This document shows, piece after piece, positions 9,044 to 18,059 of a stretch of 64,000 bases of DNA. The position numbers were made by a program, and so were the translations under genes. The DNA is from Nitrosomonas sp. Nm84 (GTDB lineage Bacteria; Pseudomonadota; Gammaproteobacteria; Burkholderiales; Nitrosomonadaceae), in assembly GCF_003201565.1 (NCBI RefSeq), contig NZ_QJJP01000008.1, positions 1 to 64,000 of the forward strand, written 5' to 3'. The notes beneath the pieces are model-generated. The model was not told the origin of the DNA and did not search any database. It saw nothing but the letters and a program-made list of their open reading frames with translations. Positions within the stretch are counted from its first letter, which is position 1, and each line of letters starts with the position of its first letter.

Positions 9044-9086
9044 TAAAATTTTGGAAAATTCATCAGAATCAAGAAAGGATTGTTAA

Positions 9087-11210
9087 TTGAAACCTATCAA
9101 GAAGAGTATTACCTATGGACGTCATCAGCTTACGCTGGAAACGGGAGAGATAGCAAGACAAGCACATGGCGCTGTAGTGGTTACAATGGACGATACAGTT
9201 GTACTTGTTACCGTAGTTGGTGCAAAAAATATAAAACCTGGTCAGGATTTCTTTCCACTCACCGTGGATTATCAGGAAAAATTTTATGCTGCAGGCAGGA
9301 TACCTGGTAGTTTCTTTAAACGGGAAGGTCGCCCATCAGAAAAAGAAACTCTCACTTCCAGACTCATTGACCGCCCTATTCGCCCACTATTTCCTGAAGG
9401 TTTCTATAATGAAGTGCAAATCGTCGCCACTGTTATGTCATCTGACAGTGAAGTGGATGCAGATATTCCTTCTATCATCGGGACCTCAGCAGCACTCGTC
9501 CTTTCCGGCATACCATTTGATGGCCCTCTTGGCGCAGCTCGCGTCGGCTACATCAATAATGAATATGTACTCAATCCAACCATTTCAGAACTTAAGGATA
9601 CTCAACTGAATTTAGTGGTTGCAGGGACGCAACAAGCCGTTCTGATGGTCGAATCCGAAGCGATGGAATTACCTGAAGAAGTGATGCTTGGCGCTGTTGT
9701 GTATGGTCACGAGCAAATGCAAGCAGTTATCAATGCAATCAATGAGTTTGCTGATGAAGCAGGTGTAACTGCCTGGGATTGGACACCACCTGCAAAAGAT
9801 ACTGCATTTGAAGAAAAAATCGCCGGGATGGCAGAAACCGACTTGCGACAAGCCTTTAAGATAAAACAGAAACAAGCGCGCTCTGAAGCTATTGAAGCAA
9901 TCAGTCAACGCATATCCACAGAAATAGGCGTTGATACCGAAGGTGGTCCCGATTTGCAAACCTTCAAGGAAGCTTTTTTTACACTGGAATCCAAAATCGT
10001 ACGCAATCAAATCTTAGATGGAGAACCTCGCATTGATGGCCGTGGTACACGCACCGTCAGAGCCATCACCATTCGGAACGGCGTATTGCCCCGCACACAT
10101 GGATCAGCGCTATTCACACGTGGCGAAACTCAAGCATTAGCGGTAGCAACACTGGGTACAGCACGCGATGAGCAAAAGATCGACTCACTTCAGGGCGATT
10201 ACAGCGATCGTTTCATGTTGCATTACAACATGCCCCCCTACGCCACAGGGGAAATAGGCCGTGTTGGCACTCCCAAACGCCGAGAAATTGGTCACGGACG
10301 CCTTGCAAAGCGTGCCTTAGTGGCCGTTTTACCTTCTCCAGAAGAATTTGGTTATTCGTTACGCGTCGTATCTGAAATTACCGAATCCAATGGCTCCAGT
10401 TCAATGGCATCGGTTTGTGGTGGTTGCCTTGCGCTCATGGATGCAGGTGTGCCACTCAAAGCTCATGTTGCCGGCATTGCCATGGGACTGATTAAAGAAG
10501 GAAATCGCTTCGCTGTGCTCACTGATATTCTTGGCGATGAAGATCATCTGGGCGATATGGATTTTAAAGTAGCGGGTACTGAAAAAGGCATTACTGCACT
10601 GCAGATGGATATCAAGATTCAAGGTATTACCAAAGAAATCATGCATGCCGCACTAATACAAGCGCATGAAGGACGCATGCACATCCTGCAAATCATGAAG
10701 CAAGCGCTGCCTTCGACTCGCGAGGATATCTCAGTTCACGCACCGCGCATCATCAAACTCAAAATCAATCCAGAAAAGATTCGTGATGTGATTGGCAAGG
10801 GCGGCGCCGTTATACGTGCACTTACGGAGGAAACCGGTACTACAATTGACATTACCGATGATGGTCAAGTAACGATCGCCTGTGTTAACGCTGAAGGCGG
10901 TGAACTGGCTAAAAAACGTATTGAAGATATTACCGCTGAAGTTGAGGATGGAAAAATTTATGACGGTGTAGTTTTAAAATTACTTGATTTTGGCGCTATT
11001 GTCAGCGTTCTACCTGGAAAAGACGGTCTATTACATATCTCACAAATTGCCAACGAACGTGTTAACAATGTTTCTGATCACCTGAATGAGGGCCAGCAAG
11101 TGCGCGTCAAGGTTCTTGAAGCCGATGATAAAGGAAGATTACGATTAAGCATGAAAGCCGCGTCTGTTGATGAAAATAATTCCGACTCTGCCACAGAAGA
11201 AGAATCCTAA
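9087..11210 (+). CDS. pnp: Polyribonucleotide nucleotidyltransferase (PNPase)
   Basis: The 707-residue protein phosphorolytically degrades RNA from the 3' end and is a core component of RNA turnover. Two RNase PH-like domains (about 10-225 and 310-540), a KH domain carrying [18 protein letters not shown] near 555-575, and an S1 domain ([18 protein letters not shown], near 620-690) occur in the standard order. The length is normal. Translation appears to start at a TTG (9087), with AAGAAAGGA at 9071-9079. The alternative ATGs lie inside the first conserved domain, so TTG is the better choice and may hold expression down. Confidence 0.96.
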   Translation: MKPIKKSITYGRHQLTLETGEIARQAHGAVVVTMDDTVVLVTVVGAKNIKPGQDFFPLTVDYQEKFYAAGRIPGSFFKREGRPSEKETLTSRLIDRPIRPLFPEGFYNEVQIVATVMSSDSEVDADIPSIIGTSAALVLSGIPFDGPLGAARVGYINNEYVLNPTISELKDTQLNLVVAGTQQAVLMVESEAMELPEEVMLGAVVYGHEQMQAVINAINEFADEAGVTAWDWTPPAKDTAFEEKIAGMAETDLRQAFKIKQKQARSEAIEAISQRISTEIGVDTEGGPDLQTFKEAFFTLESKIVRNQILDGEPRIDGRGTRTVRAITIRNGVLPRTHGSALFTRGETQALAVATLGTARDEQKIDSLQGDYSDRFMLHYNMPPYATGEIGRVGTPKRREIGHGRLAKRALVAVLPSPEEFGYSLRVVSEITESNGSSSMASVCGGCLALMDAGVPLKAHVAGIAMGLIKEGNRFAVLTDILGDEDHLGDMDFKVAGTEKGITALQMDIKIQGITKEIMHAALIQAHEGRMHILQIMKQALPSTREDISVHAPRIIKLKINPEKIRDVIGKGGAVIRALTEETGTTIDITDDGQVTIACVNAEGGELAKKRIEDITAEVEDGKIYDGVVLKLLDFGAIVSVLPGKDGLLHISQIANERVNNVSDHLNEGQQVRVKVLEADDKGRLRLSMKAASVDENNSDSATEEES

Positions 11211-11243
11211 AATAAGATTCTGCTGTCTTTACTTATTAAATAT

Positions 11244-11276
11244 AAAAAAACCCTGTGATATCCACAGGGTTTTTTA
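11244..11276. terminator. Bidirectional rho-independent terminator between pnp and dksA
   Basis: CCCTGTG (11251-11257) pairs with CACAGGG (11263-11269) around a 5-nt loop. It is flanked by an A-run on the left and a T-run on the right, so it can end both the plus-strand pnp and the minus-strand dksA transcripts. Confidence 0.88.
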
Positions 11277-11297
11277 TTATTACTCCTCTTCATACAC

Positions 11298-11723
11298 CTA
11301 TTTAGCTATTTGCTTCTCACGCATTTCATCCAATGTTTTGCAATCAATGCAAAGTGTTGCAGTCGGTCGAGCTTCAAGCCGCTTTAGTCCAATCTCTATT
11401 CCACAGCTCTCACAATAACCATAATCCTCAGAGTCTATTTTTCCAATTATCTCATCGATCTTCTTGATAAGTTTACGTTCACGATCACGGTTGCGTAATT
11501 CAAGTGTCATATCAGATTCCTGGCTAGCACGATCGTTAGGGTCGGCAAACACTGTAGCATCATCTTGCATGGTATGAACCGCACGATCAATATCCTGACC
11601 CAATTCAATTTTCATACTTTCCAATATCTTGCGAAAATGTGTGAGCTGGGCAGGACTCATATAATCCTCACCTGCTTTTGGTTCATAGGGCGTTACTTGT
11701 TTACTCTGTAGCTCTTTTGGCAT
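11298..11723 (-). CDS. dksA: RNA polymerase-binding transcription factor DksA
   Basis: The 141-residue protein is DksA, which binds the RNA polymerase secondary channel and works with ppGpp in the stringent response. The coiled-coil tip is present as DPNDRASQ (Asp61, Asp64, Ala66). The zinc finger has four cysteines (104, 107, 125, 128). The ATG at 11723 fits the family length, while the longer frame to 11786 adds an unrelated hydrophobic stretch. It shares the terminator with pnp. Confidence 0.95.
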   Translation of the reverse strand: MPKELQSKQVTPYEPKAGEDYMSPAQLTHFRKILESMKIELGQDIDRAVHTMQDDATVFADPNDRASQESDMTLELRNRDRERKLIKKIDEIIGKIDSEDYGYCESCGIEIGLKRLEARPTATLCIDCKTLDEMREKQIAK

Positions 11724-11942
11724 CTCTTTAAGGTTCCTTAATTCCGGTAGCGTACAAAAACCGTATACTATTATCAGAAAACACATTAGATCACAAGTTA
11801 TTTATCCAGCTCATTACTATTTCACTTAAAAATAGTATAAAAATTCAGAGCTCATCTGTGACATTATTCGTACAATACAAACATTTCTAAATTCCTATAC
11901 TTGCATTGGAAGATAGAATTCTTATCTTCGCATACGAAGAAA

Positions 11943-11971
11943 TTGACGTTTCCAACCTAAGAAGGTATAGT
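11943..11971 (+). promoter_or_regulatory. Strong sigma-70 promoter of the tRNA cluster
   Basis: TTGACG (11943-11948) and TATAGT (11966-11971) are spaced 17 bp apart and end 12 bp before tRNA-Pro. This close match and spacing suit a stable-RNA promoter. Confidence 0.75.
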
Positions 11972-11982
11972 GACGCCTTTTC

Positions 11983-12059
11983 CGGGGTGTAGCGTAGCCT
12001 GGTAGCGCGCCTGGTTTGGGACCAGGATGTCGGGAGTTCAAATCTCTCCACCCCGACCA
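11983..12059 (+). tRNA. tRNA-Pro (UGG)
   Basis: The cloverleaf is complete. Acceptor stem CGGGGTG pairs with the 3' CACCCCG, the anticodon loop TTTGGGA gives UGG, and the encoded CCA is at 12057-12059. It reads CCA/CCN proline codons and is first in a three-tRNA cluster. Confidence 0.97.
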
Positions 12060-12093
12060 ATTTTAGCCCTAATATTTAGAGCAGCCCGATTTG

Positions 12094-12170
12094 GTGCCCG
12101 TAGCTCAATCGGATAGAGCACCAGCCTTCTAAGCTGGGGGTTACAGGTTCGATTCCTGTCGGGCACGCCA
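12094..12170 (+). tRNA. tRNA-Arg (UCU)
   Basis: Acceptor stem GTGCCCG pairs with CGGGCAC, anticodon stem CCAGC/GCTGG encloses CTTCTAA (anticodon UCU), and GCCA closes the 3' end. It reads AGA/AGG codons. Confidence 0.97.
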
Positions 12171-12244
12171 TGAATATTCTTCAGCATGTAGACTGAATTG
12201 CTCAACTCAGTTTGTGCAAATAAACTACATTGCTTTTTCTTATG

Positions 12245-12320
12245 GTGGCTGTAGCTCAGCTGGTAGAGTCCCGGATTGTGATTCCGGTTGTCGTGGGTTC
12301 GAGTCCCATCAGCCACCCCA
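12245..12320 (+). tRNA. tRNA-His (GUG)
   Basis: Acceptor stem GTGGCTG pairs with CAGCCAC, with discriminator C and encoded CCA at 12318-12320. The anticodon loop TTGTGAT gives GUG. The base at 12244 is G, which supplies the G-1 identity element required by histidyl-tRNA synthetase. Confidence 0.97.
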
Positions 12321-12381
12321 TATCATTAGCTAAATAGCATATACCTGCATTTTTATAAGACAACATTGAATAAGGCCACAA

Positions 12382-12477
12382 GTGTTTGATATTATTGAAA
12401 TTATTTTTTATTCAATCATCGCATTGGTTGTTGGATTTGTTGCCGCTCAAATAATCACTAATAAGTTTTTTAAATAA
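12382..12477 (+). CDS. Possible 31-residue membrane micropeptide
   Basis: A GTG-started frame encodes a short peptide with one hydrophobic segment of about 18 residues (FYSIIALVVGFVAAQII) and a basic NKFFK end, the layout of single-span small membrane proteins. The ribosome site (AAGG, about 8 bases upstream) is weak. It follows the tRNA cluster. It could be chance coding in AT-rich spacer. Confidence 0.3.
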   Translation: MFDIIEIIFYSIIALVVGFVAAQIITNKFFK

Positions 12478-12524
12478 AACACCTTTACAGGAATCTCGGG
12501 ACAGGAAATTAAACCCGAAAAAGA

Positions 12525-13172
12525 TCAGCATCGATTTAAATCATCAAAATTGGCCAGTGATTCTATGTCCAGCTTCACGTCGTAGTTGAGAGTTTTTCTA
12601 TTCACCTCGCCACCTACGATAATGGCATTACAAGTGGTTATCTGATTCGAGAGTTTTCTCTCATCCAATCTGCGGCGGAAGCTGCGGGCTTCTTCTCGGT
12701 TTAAGTAACCTACAGTTCGGTTGTTGATATCCACTCGCACAGCACCGCTGTCGTAGGGATTGTCATTATCCGGTATCAGGTGGGTTTGCAAAATATATGC
12801 TTTAGAACCTGAACCTGCCTTAGAGTTAGTGACATTCTCCTGTATTAATTGCTTGATTACCTCCTGATACTGTTCTCCTGCGACGGTAAAAGCAAATTGC
12901 CCCAGCTCTGGCCAAGCATAATAATCTTTTGCCGTACTGAGATCTTGCTGTGCGCCATCCGACTGAGTCACATTTTCACCAGCAGCAATTTTGTTTCTAT
13001 TGAGTAGGAGAACAACAGCAGAAACAAACGCTATTGGCAAAATATGCGATTTATCGACCCCAGCGCCAGCAATTAGTCCTAGGAATAAGGAAAGTATCAG
13101 GATTGATAGAACGCTTATTTTCGACTCTTGCTTGTGAGTCTGGCCTGGAGACGAATATGGTTGTTTTTTCAT
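12525..13172 (-). CDS. Membrane-anchored HIRAN-like domain protein
   Basis: The 215-residue protein has a lysine-rich N-terminus and two adjacent hydrophobic helices (about 20-38 and 44-58). Its soluble C-terminal domain contains NPYDSGAVRVDINNRTVGYL and an EEARSFRRRL segment, the pattern of HIRAN-type domains. HIRAN domains recognise DNA ends or damaged DNA in larger enzymes, so a membrane-tethered copy is unusual and its role is unknown. The ATG at 13172 lies 4 bp after the stop of the glutathione peroxidase gene, so the two are probably cotranscribed; the longer frame from 13199 would overlap it. Confidence 0.6.
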   Translation of the reverse strand: MKKQPYSSPGQTHKQESKISVLSILILSLFLGLIAGAGVDKSHILPIAFVSAVVLLLNRNKIAAGENVTQSDGAQQDLSTAKDYYAWPELGQFAFTVAGEQYQEVIKQLIQENVTNSKAGSGSKAYILQTHLIPDNDNPYDSGAVRVDINNRTVGYLNREEARSFRRRLDERKLSNQITTCNAIIVGGEVNRKTLNYDVKLDIESLANFDDLNRC

Positions 13173-13176
13173 CAAT

Positions 13177-13716
13177 TTATTGCTGCAGAGCCTGTTCAAT
13201 GGCTGTCGTCACAGTCGGATCAAGGGGTTTTGTGTGTGGACTGAATTGCGCAATGAACTTGCCGTCACGACCGATCAGGTATTTATGGAAATTCCACGTT
13301 GGGTAGGTGCCGGATAGCTCGGCCAATTGTGCATAGAGGGGATGAGCATGTTCTTTTTTCACGAGTGTTTTCTCAAACATGGGAAACTTAACATCATAGG
13401 TAAGGCGGCAGAAATCCTGAATTTCTGCTTCGGTTCCCGGTTCCTGACCCATAAAATCATTCGATGGAAAACCCAGTACAACCAGCCCCTGCTGCTCATA
13501 TGTTTCGTGCAATTTTTCCAGGCCTTCATACTGTGGCGTATAGCCACACTTACTCGCAGTGTTGACGATAAGCAGCACTTTGCCAGAGTAGGTCTCACAT
13601 AAATTCACCGTTTCCGGTGCTGCAAGTTTGCGAAAATTCTGATCCAGCAGCGTACTGTTACAACCGAAAACAGGGCTAGCCAGAAAAGTCATGATCAAAA
13701 CAAAAAAAGTGCGCAT
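13177..13716 (-). CDS. Exported glutathione peroxidase-like thiol peroxidase
   Basis: The 179-residue protein is a GPx-family peroxidase that reduces hydroperoxides with thiols. The catalytic set is complete: Cys57 in NTASKCGYTP (cysteine, not selenocysteine), Gln91 in NDFMGQEPG, and Trp141/Asn142 in TWNFHKYL. The start at 13716 has a strong GAGGAGG ribosome site. The first 18 residues form a hydrophobic signal-like segment ending SPVFG, so the enzyme is probably periplasmic, unlike the usual cytoplasmic BtuE. The following cysteine does not fit a good lipobox. It appears cotranscribed with the HIRAN-like gene. Confidence 0.88.
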   Translation of the reverse strand: MRTFFVLIMTFLASPVFGCNSTLLDQNFRKLAAPETVNLCETYSGKVLLIVNTASKCGYTPQYEGLEKLHETYEQQGLVVLGFPSNDFMGQEPGTEAEIQDFCRLTYDVKFPMFEKTLVKKEHAHPLYAQLAELSGTYPTWNFHKYLIGRDGKFIAQFSPHTKPLDPTVTTAIEQALQQ

Positions 13717-13918
13717 GCTCACCTCCTCAATTAAATGCTGATATCTCAAGAAAGTTGTTTCGAGTTCATTCTAACTCACTTTCTTACAACTGAATTTCGC
13801 TTGAAGCAGTTTTCCAAATTGCCAATCTATGAGAATTCTTGTCCCGATACAAGTGCAAGTGGGATTGCTCACCAATGACGTAATGCTCCGGAAGTGCATT
13901 ACCCCTTTTGTATAATCC

Positions 13919-14632
13919 TTATCGCATCATTTGCAACTCCGGATAAAACTTATGCTTGATCCGGTTTACATAGTTGATCAGATTATCTTTGGATAAGCCA
14001 TATTCCTTCAACGGTGACTCAATCGGGCAGCCGATGATATTGATCAGCAGACCAAACGCCGAAGTATCCAGCGTGGTAGGCCGATCACCTAAAAAATATT
14101 GCTGATCACCAAGGCTTGCGGATAATGCTTCAATATCCTGTTTACCCAGCGCGAAAATTTCTTCCGCTTGATGCCTGCCAGTGCCGTGACCGTGGATCTG
14201 CCGCTTAATTTTTTGACGCCAGCGGCTCGCGACAATATCCCGAATAATGGGAGGTAGCCCTCCAAAAATGGCTTGCTTGTTGGTTTTCCAGTTTTCGTCG
14301 GTATATTGCCAGCGTGAATATAGCGCAGCCCAAAACAAATGCTCCTCAAGCAAACGCTGCATAGCCAACGATATTGCCAACTCTGTATCATTTAACCCTT
14401 GATCCAGATCTTTATAGGCCGACTTAAGATGAGCGATGATAAAGCGCGAATCACCCAATGCTTTGCCGCCATCCTCAATATAAGGCAATTTGCCTTTCGG
14501 CGCGTTCAACGGAAGTGTTGATTTAATTTCATAACCGATATCCGCCATGCGCAAGTACGTTTCGATTTTACAGCAGAAAGGACTTAAATTCGGAATGCCC
14601 CAGGTGCGTTCAAATTGATACAGTTTCAACAT
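13919..14632 (-). CDS. Glutathione S-transferase family protein (metaxin/FAX-like)
   Basis: The 237-residue protein begins with a thioredoxin-fold GST N-domain containing WGIPNLSPFCCKIETYLRM and the cis-proline block KGKLPYIEDGG. An all-helical C-domain follows, with DRPTTLDTSAFGLL. This resembles the FAX/metaxin-like GST subgroup more than classical detoxifying GSTs. The ATG at 14632 has GAGGA about 8 bases upstream. It is divergent from an HxlR regulator, with two matching operator-like sites in the shared promoter region. Regulation by that repressor is therefore likely. Confidence 0.82.
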   Translation of the reverse strand: MLKLYQFERTWGIPNLSPFCCKIETYLRMADIGYEIKSTLPLNAPKGKLPYIEDGGKALGDSRFIIAHLKSAYKDLDQGLNDTELAISLAMQRLLEEHLFWAALYSRWQYTDENWKTNKQAIFGGLPPIIRDIVASRWRQKIKRQIHGHGTGRHQAEEIFALGKQDIEALSASLGDQQYFLGDRPTTLDTSAFGLLINIIGCPIESPLKEYGLSKDNLINYVNRIKHKFYPELQMMR

Positions 14633-14673
14633 ATCAGTAATCCTCATTGTTATTCATACAATCTTAATACCGG

Positions 14674-14720
14674 CTTGTATAATGCAAGTAACTTTATCCC
14701 ACAAACTTGTTAATTGCAAG
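14674..14720. promoter_or_regulatory. Pair of matching CTTG-N7-CAAG operator candidates
   Basis: CTTG-TATAATG-CAAG (14674-14688) and CTTG-TTAATTG-CAAG (14706-14720) share the same half-sites, a T-rich/A-rich spacer and a trailing GT/TAA context. Their starts are 32 bp apart, close to three helical turns, so two dimers could bind one face. They lie in the spacer between the divergent GST and HxlR genes, as expected for an autoregulating HxlR repressor. Confidence 0.6.
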
Positions 14721-14777
14721 TAAATGTATTACAGTGCTACTGTAATCGTTTATCCGCTGAATAAGGTGCATGAGTTG

Positions 14778-15158
14778 ATGAATAATAATCTGGATAAGCC
14801 CACTTTTGAGCGCTCATGCTGTCCGATTGCCTGCGCATTGGATCAGCTTGGCGACAAATGGACATTGCTGATTATTCGCGACCTATTATTGGGAAAAAAG
14901 CGCTATCAGGAATTGATTACATCGCCCGAACGCATTGCCACAAACATTCTGGCTGATCGGCTGAAAAAACTGGAAACTTCCGGGATTGTCGCTCAACAAG
15001 CCTACCAGCAAAAACCGTTACGCTATGAATACCGTCTAACAAGAAAGGGAGAAGACTTGCGCCCCATACTGGAGGCGCTAGTCGAATGGGGAAAAATCTA
15101 TTATCCGGGCAGTGTCGTTTTTAAGTCGCATGAGCACCGCTCATCCGACGAAAGTTAA
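14778..15158 (+). CDS. HxlR-family transcriptional regulator
   Basis: The 126-residue protein is a winged-helix HxlR/YodB-type regulator. It has the N-terminal conserved cysteine region RSCCPIACALDQLGDKW, the recognition-helix area ILADRLKKLETSGIV and the wing RYEYRLTRKG. Such regulators often sense electrophiles or oxidants through a cysteine and repress a divergent detoxification gene. Here the divergent gene is a GST-like protein, which fits. I start at the ATG 14778; the longer frame from 14724 adds residues outside the family and overlaps the operator region. Confidence 0.9.
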   Translation: MNNNLDKPTFERSCCPIACALDQLGDKWTLLIIRDLLLGKKRYQELITSPERIATNILADRLKKLETSGIVAQQAYQQKPLRYEYRLTRKGEDLRPILEALVEWGKIYYPGSVVFKSHEHRSSDES

Positions 15159-15292
15159 ATCTAAGACTGCACAATGATGAATCAGCAAGTAGTTCCATTG
15201 TATCTTTACGCCAGCGTCATTTCTTGTACACTATGTCTCCGCAGAATTTCCAGTTTATCGAAGATACTTGCATTCATAGAAAGGAACCATTC

Positions 15293-16858
15293 ATGATTTT
15301 CTGGCGCGTAAAATCACTAGATGCCATTCTGGCCACAGCAGAAAAGAAAAGTTTGCAGCGCACCTTAGGGGCGTGGCAATTAACGCTCTTGGGCGTCGGT
15401 GCGATCATCGGCACCGGTATTTTTGTATTGACGGCGGAAGCTGCGCAGAAAGCTGGCCCTGGCATGATGCTCTCTTTCGTCATTGCCAGTTTTGTCTGTA
15501 TCGTAGCAGCCTTGTGTTATTCTGAATTGTCTTCCATGGTGCCTGTCTCCGGCTCCGCGTATACCTATTCCTATGCCGTGCTGGGTGAGTTGGTGGCCTG
15601 GTTGGTGGGATGGGCATTGATGCTCGAATATTCCGTTGCAGCGAGCGCGGTCGCGGTCGGATGGTCAGGCTATTTCGTCGGTCTTCTTTATAATACCTTG
15701 GGAATCGAAATACCCTTTGCATTGGCGAATGGTCCTTTCGCCGGTGGTATTATTAATTTACCAGCGGTTTTTGTCTGCATACTGGTCGTCTGGCTGCTGG
15801 TTATTGGCACAAGAGAAAGCGCCCAATTTAATGCGGTGCTTGTTGCGATCAAAATTGCTGCTTTAACACTTTTTATTGCGCTCACGATACCTGTCGCTGA
15901 TATTGAGAATTTCCAGCCTTTTTTGCCGTTGGGTGAAGTGGGCGTGGTCGCGGCGGCATCTTCTATTTTCTTTGCTTATGTGGGATTCGATGCGGTTTCG
16001 ACCGCTGCAGAGGAAACCAAGAATCCACAACGCAATGTACCGATCGGACTCATCAGCTCGCTGGGGATCTGTACCGTCTTTTACCTGCTGATTTCGATGG
16101 GCGCGATTGGAGCCATCGGTGCTCAGCCGGTGTTGGATGCAGCTGGCAAAGGCTTGGCACCCGGTTCATTGGCATTAGCCGAGCAATGTCAATCGCTTGT
16201 CGCCGCCGGACAACAGCCGTTAGTTTGTTCGCGTGAAGCACTGGCGCTGGTTCTGCGGGAAATCGGGTGGGAGAAAATCGGCAATCTGCTCGGGCTGACC
16301 GCTTTTCTGGCACTGCCATCGGTGGTGCTGATGATGTTATTTGGTCAGACGCGCATCTTTTTCGTCATGTCACGCGATGGCCTACTGCCGGAAGTATTGA
16401 GTCGCATCCATCCACGTTTCAAAACGCCGCATATTGTTACGTATGTAACAGGTCTCGGTGTGACCATCGCTGCGGCCTTTTTTCCGGTCGGCAAGCTGGC
16501 GGACATTTCCAATTCCGGTACGCTGTTTGCATTCATGGTCGTGGCATTTGCGGTGATGATACTGCGCATCAAGGATAAAAATCGCGTGCGGCCTTTTAGA
16601 GCACCTGGAATCTGGCTGGTGGGACCGCTTGCCGTGATGGGTTGTATCACGCTTTTTATGTTCCTGCCAACCGATGCCAAATTGGTGTTTCCGATCTGGT
16701 CCGGAATTGGATTAATTTTCTATTTTCTGTATGGTTACCACAAGAGCCATGTTGCCCGGGGCATCGACATCACAGCCGGCGACGAAGACACCATCGGTCA
16801 GGTTCGACCACCGGTGGATCGCCATCATGACAACAGTCCGCCAAAAAATAAGGATTAA
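15293..16858 (+). CDS. APC-family amino acid permease (cationic/branched type)
   Basis: The 521-residue integral membrane protein belongs to the amino acid-polyamine-organocation superfamily, close to the YhdG/CAT-like branch. The substrate-binding glycines of TM1 are visible as GAIIGTGIFVLT near residue 43, and about 12 hydrophobic helices follow. The tail after residue 500 is charged and soluble. The start at 15293 follows AAAGGAACC. It is probably transcribed alone and is followed by a MITE-like element. The substrate cannot be decided from sequence. Confidence 0.88.
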   Translation: MIFWRVKSLDAILATAEKKSLQRTLGAWQLTLLGVGAIIGTGIFVLTAEAAQKAGPGMMLSFVIASFVCIVAALCYSELSSMVPVSGSAYTYSYAVLGELVAWLVGWALMLEYSVAASAVAVGWSGYFVGLLYNTLGIEIPFALANGPFAGGIINLPAVFVCILVVWLLVIGTRESAQFNAVLVAIKIAALTLFIALTIPVADIENFQPFLPLGEVGVVAAASSIFFAYVGFDAVSTAAEETKNPQRNVPIGLISSLGICTVFYLLISMGAIGAIGAQPVLDAAGKGLAPGSLALAEQCQSLVAAGQQPLVCSREALALVLREIGWEKIGNLLGLTAFLALPSVVLMMLFGQTRIFFVMSRDGLLPEVLSRIHPRFKTPHIVTYVTGLGVTIAAAFFPVGKLADISNSGTLFAFMVVAFAVMILRIKDKNRVRPFRAPGIWLVGPLAVMGCITLFMFLPTDAKLVFPIWSGIGLIFYFLYGYHKSHVARGIDITAGDEDTIGQVRPPVDRHHDNSPPKNKD

Positions 16859-16861
16859 GCG

Positions 16862-17010
16862 TTAGCAGGCCTTTGAAAAACGTTTTCGAGGCAACTGATG
16901 TAAGGCAAAAACAAGCGAAAAAGCGCAGTTTATGCGTGATAAATAAGCATTTTAAGCCTGTTTTTAACACCATAGCAGCAACGCAACTAGTTTTTCAACG
17001 GCTTTGCTAG
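16862..17010 (-). repeat. MITE-like element, copy B
   Basis: This near-complete copy is inverted relative to the one at 45219-45364. The left end reads TTAGCAGGCCTTTGAAAAAC and the right end is its imperfect reverse complement ending GCTTTGCTAG. Interior blocks such as GTTTTCGAGGC, GCGCAGTTTATGCGT and CCTGTTTTTAACACC match the other copies when reversed. It fills the gap between the permease and ribF. Confidence 0.85.
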
Positions 17011-17061
17011 ACCTGTTTGCCTGAAACACGCTAAAATGACCCATTTTAAGGTTTCCCGGCC

Positions 17062-18033
17062 ATGCACACTTGGCGACGGTCATATCAATGCGCTAAGACA
17101 CCGGTTGCACTCACCATTGGTAATTTCGATGGCGTTCATTTAGGCCATCAAGCCATGCTGGCGCGCCTGAAAGACACTGCCAATAAACTTGGGCTTCCTG
17201 CTTGTGTGATGATTTTCGAACCGCATCCGCGCGAATTCTTCGCTCCGGATCAGGCGCCTGCCCGCTTGACCAGTCTACGGGAAAAACTGAAATTATTAGT
17301 TCAGGCAGAAATCGATTGCATTCATATCTGCCGCTTCGATGATGACTTTGCCGGAATCAACCCGGAAGCATTTATCACACGCATTCTGAACCAAGCGCTT
17401 TCTGTCCGCTGGCTGCTGGTGGGAGATGATTTCCGTTTCGGAGCACGACGTGCCGGTGATTCTGCTATGCTGCAGGCCCTCTCAACGGCAAATGGCTTTG
17501 CGGTGGAAATCATGCCCAGTGTGATCATGAATGGCCAGCGTGTTTCCAGTACCGCTATCCGGCAAGCGCTCGCTCATGGCGACCTGAATGTAGCGCAACA
17601 ACTACTGGGAAGACCGTACAGCATCAGCGGGCGGGTGATTGACGGTGATAAACTAGGCAGGCAGATCGGATTTCCAACTGCGAATATCCAGTTGAAACAT
17701 AATCGTCCAGCGCTGTCAGGTATCTTTGTTGTCGCGGTGCATGGTGCCATTCGATCGTCACCTGCTACACCACTACCCGGTGTCGCCAGCCTGGGTGTAC
17801 GGCCGACAGTGCATGAAAATGGCAAACCGGTACTGGAAGTGCATTTGTTCGACTTTAACCGGGAAATATATGGACAGCATTTGCAGGTTGATTTTCTGCA
17901 CAAACTACGCGATGAAGAAAAATATGCGGATATCGACACGCTCATCCGGCAAATTGAAAAAGATGTCACGCAGGCAAAAGACTTTTTCATAGCAACTCCA
18001 ATCCATGCAAGTAGCTTATGCAACACCCTTTAA
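17062..18033 (+). CDS. ribF: Bifunctional riboflavin kinase/FAD synthetase
   Basis: The 323-residue enzyme phosphorylates riboflavin to FMN and adenylates FMN to FAD. The N-terminal nucleotidyltransferase domain has TIGNFDGVHLGHQ near 18-30 and the SSTAIRQAL block near 168. The C-terminal flavokinase domain has GRQIGFPTANIQL near 200. It is the usual neighbour of ileS and lspA in proteobacteria, and ileS follows after 26 bp, so ribF-ileS-lspA is one operon. No FMN-riboswitch-like structure is seen upstream; a MITE-like element lies there instead. Confidence 0.95.
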   Translation: MHTWRRSYQCAKTPVALTIGNFDGVHLGHQAMLARLKDTANKLGLPACVMIFEPHPREFFAPDQAPARLTSLREKLKLLVQAEIDCIHICRFDDDFAGINPEAFITRILNQALSVRWLLVGDDFRFGARRAGDSAMLQALSTANGFAVEIMPSVIMNGQRVSSTAIRQALAHGDLNVAQQLLGRPYSISGRVIDGDKLGRQIGFPTANIQLKHNRPALSGIFVVAVHGAIRSSPATPLPGVASLGVRPTVHENGKPVLEVHLFDFNREIYGQHLQVDFLHKLRDEEKYADIDTLIRQIEKDVTQAKDFFIATPIHASSLCNTL

Positions 18034-18059
18034 CCCATTCATTTTTAGTTCTTTAGTTC

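Noticed and set aside
9080..9310. Alternative frame at the pnp start (TTG at 9080)
   Set aside because: It gives a Trp/Ser/Tyr-rich sequence without homology; the frame from the TTG 9087 gives the conserved PNPase N-terminus.
12038..12316. 92-residue open frame across the tRNA cluster
   Set aside because: It spans three tRNA genes on the opposite strand; such frames are a known annotation artefact.
16859..17061. FMN riboswitch before ribF
   Set aside because: The spacer is taken up by a MITE-like element and lacks the conserved RFN core.
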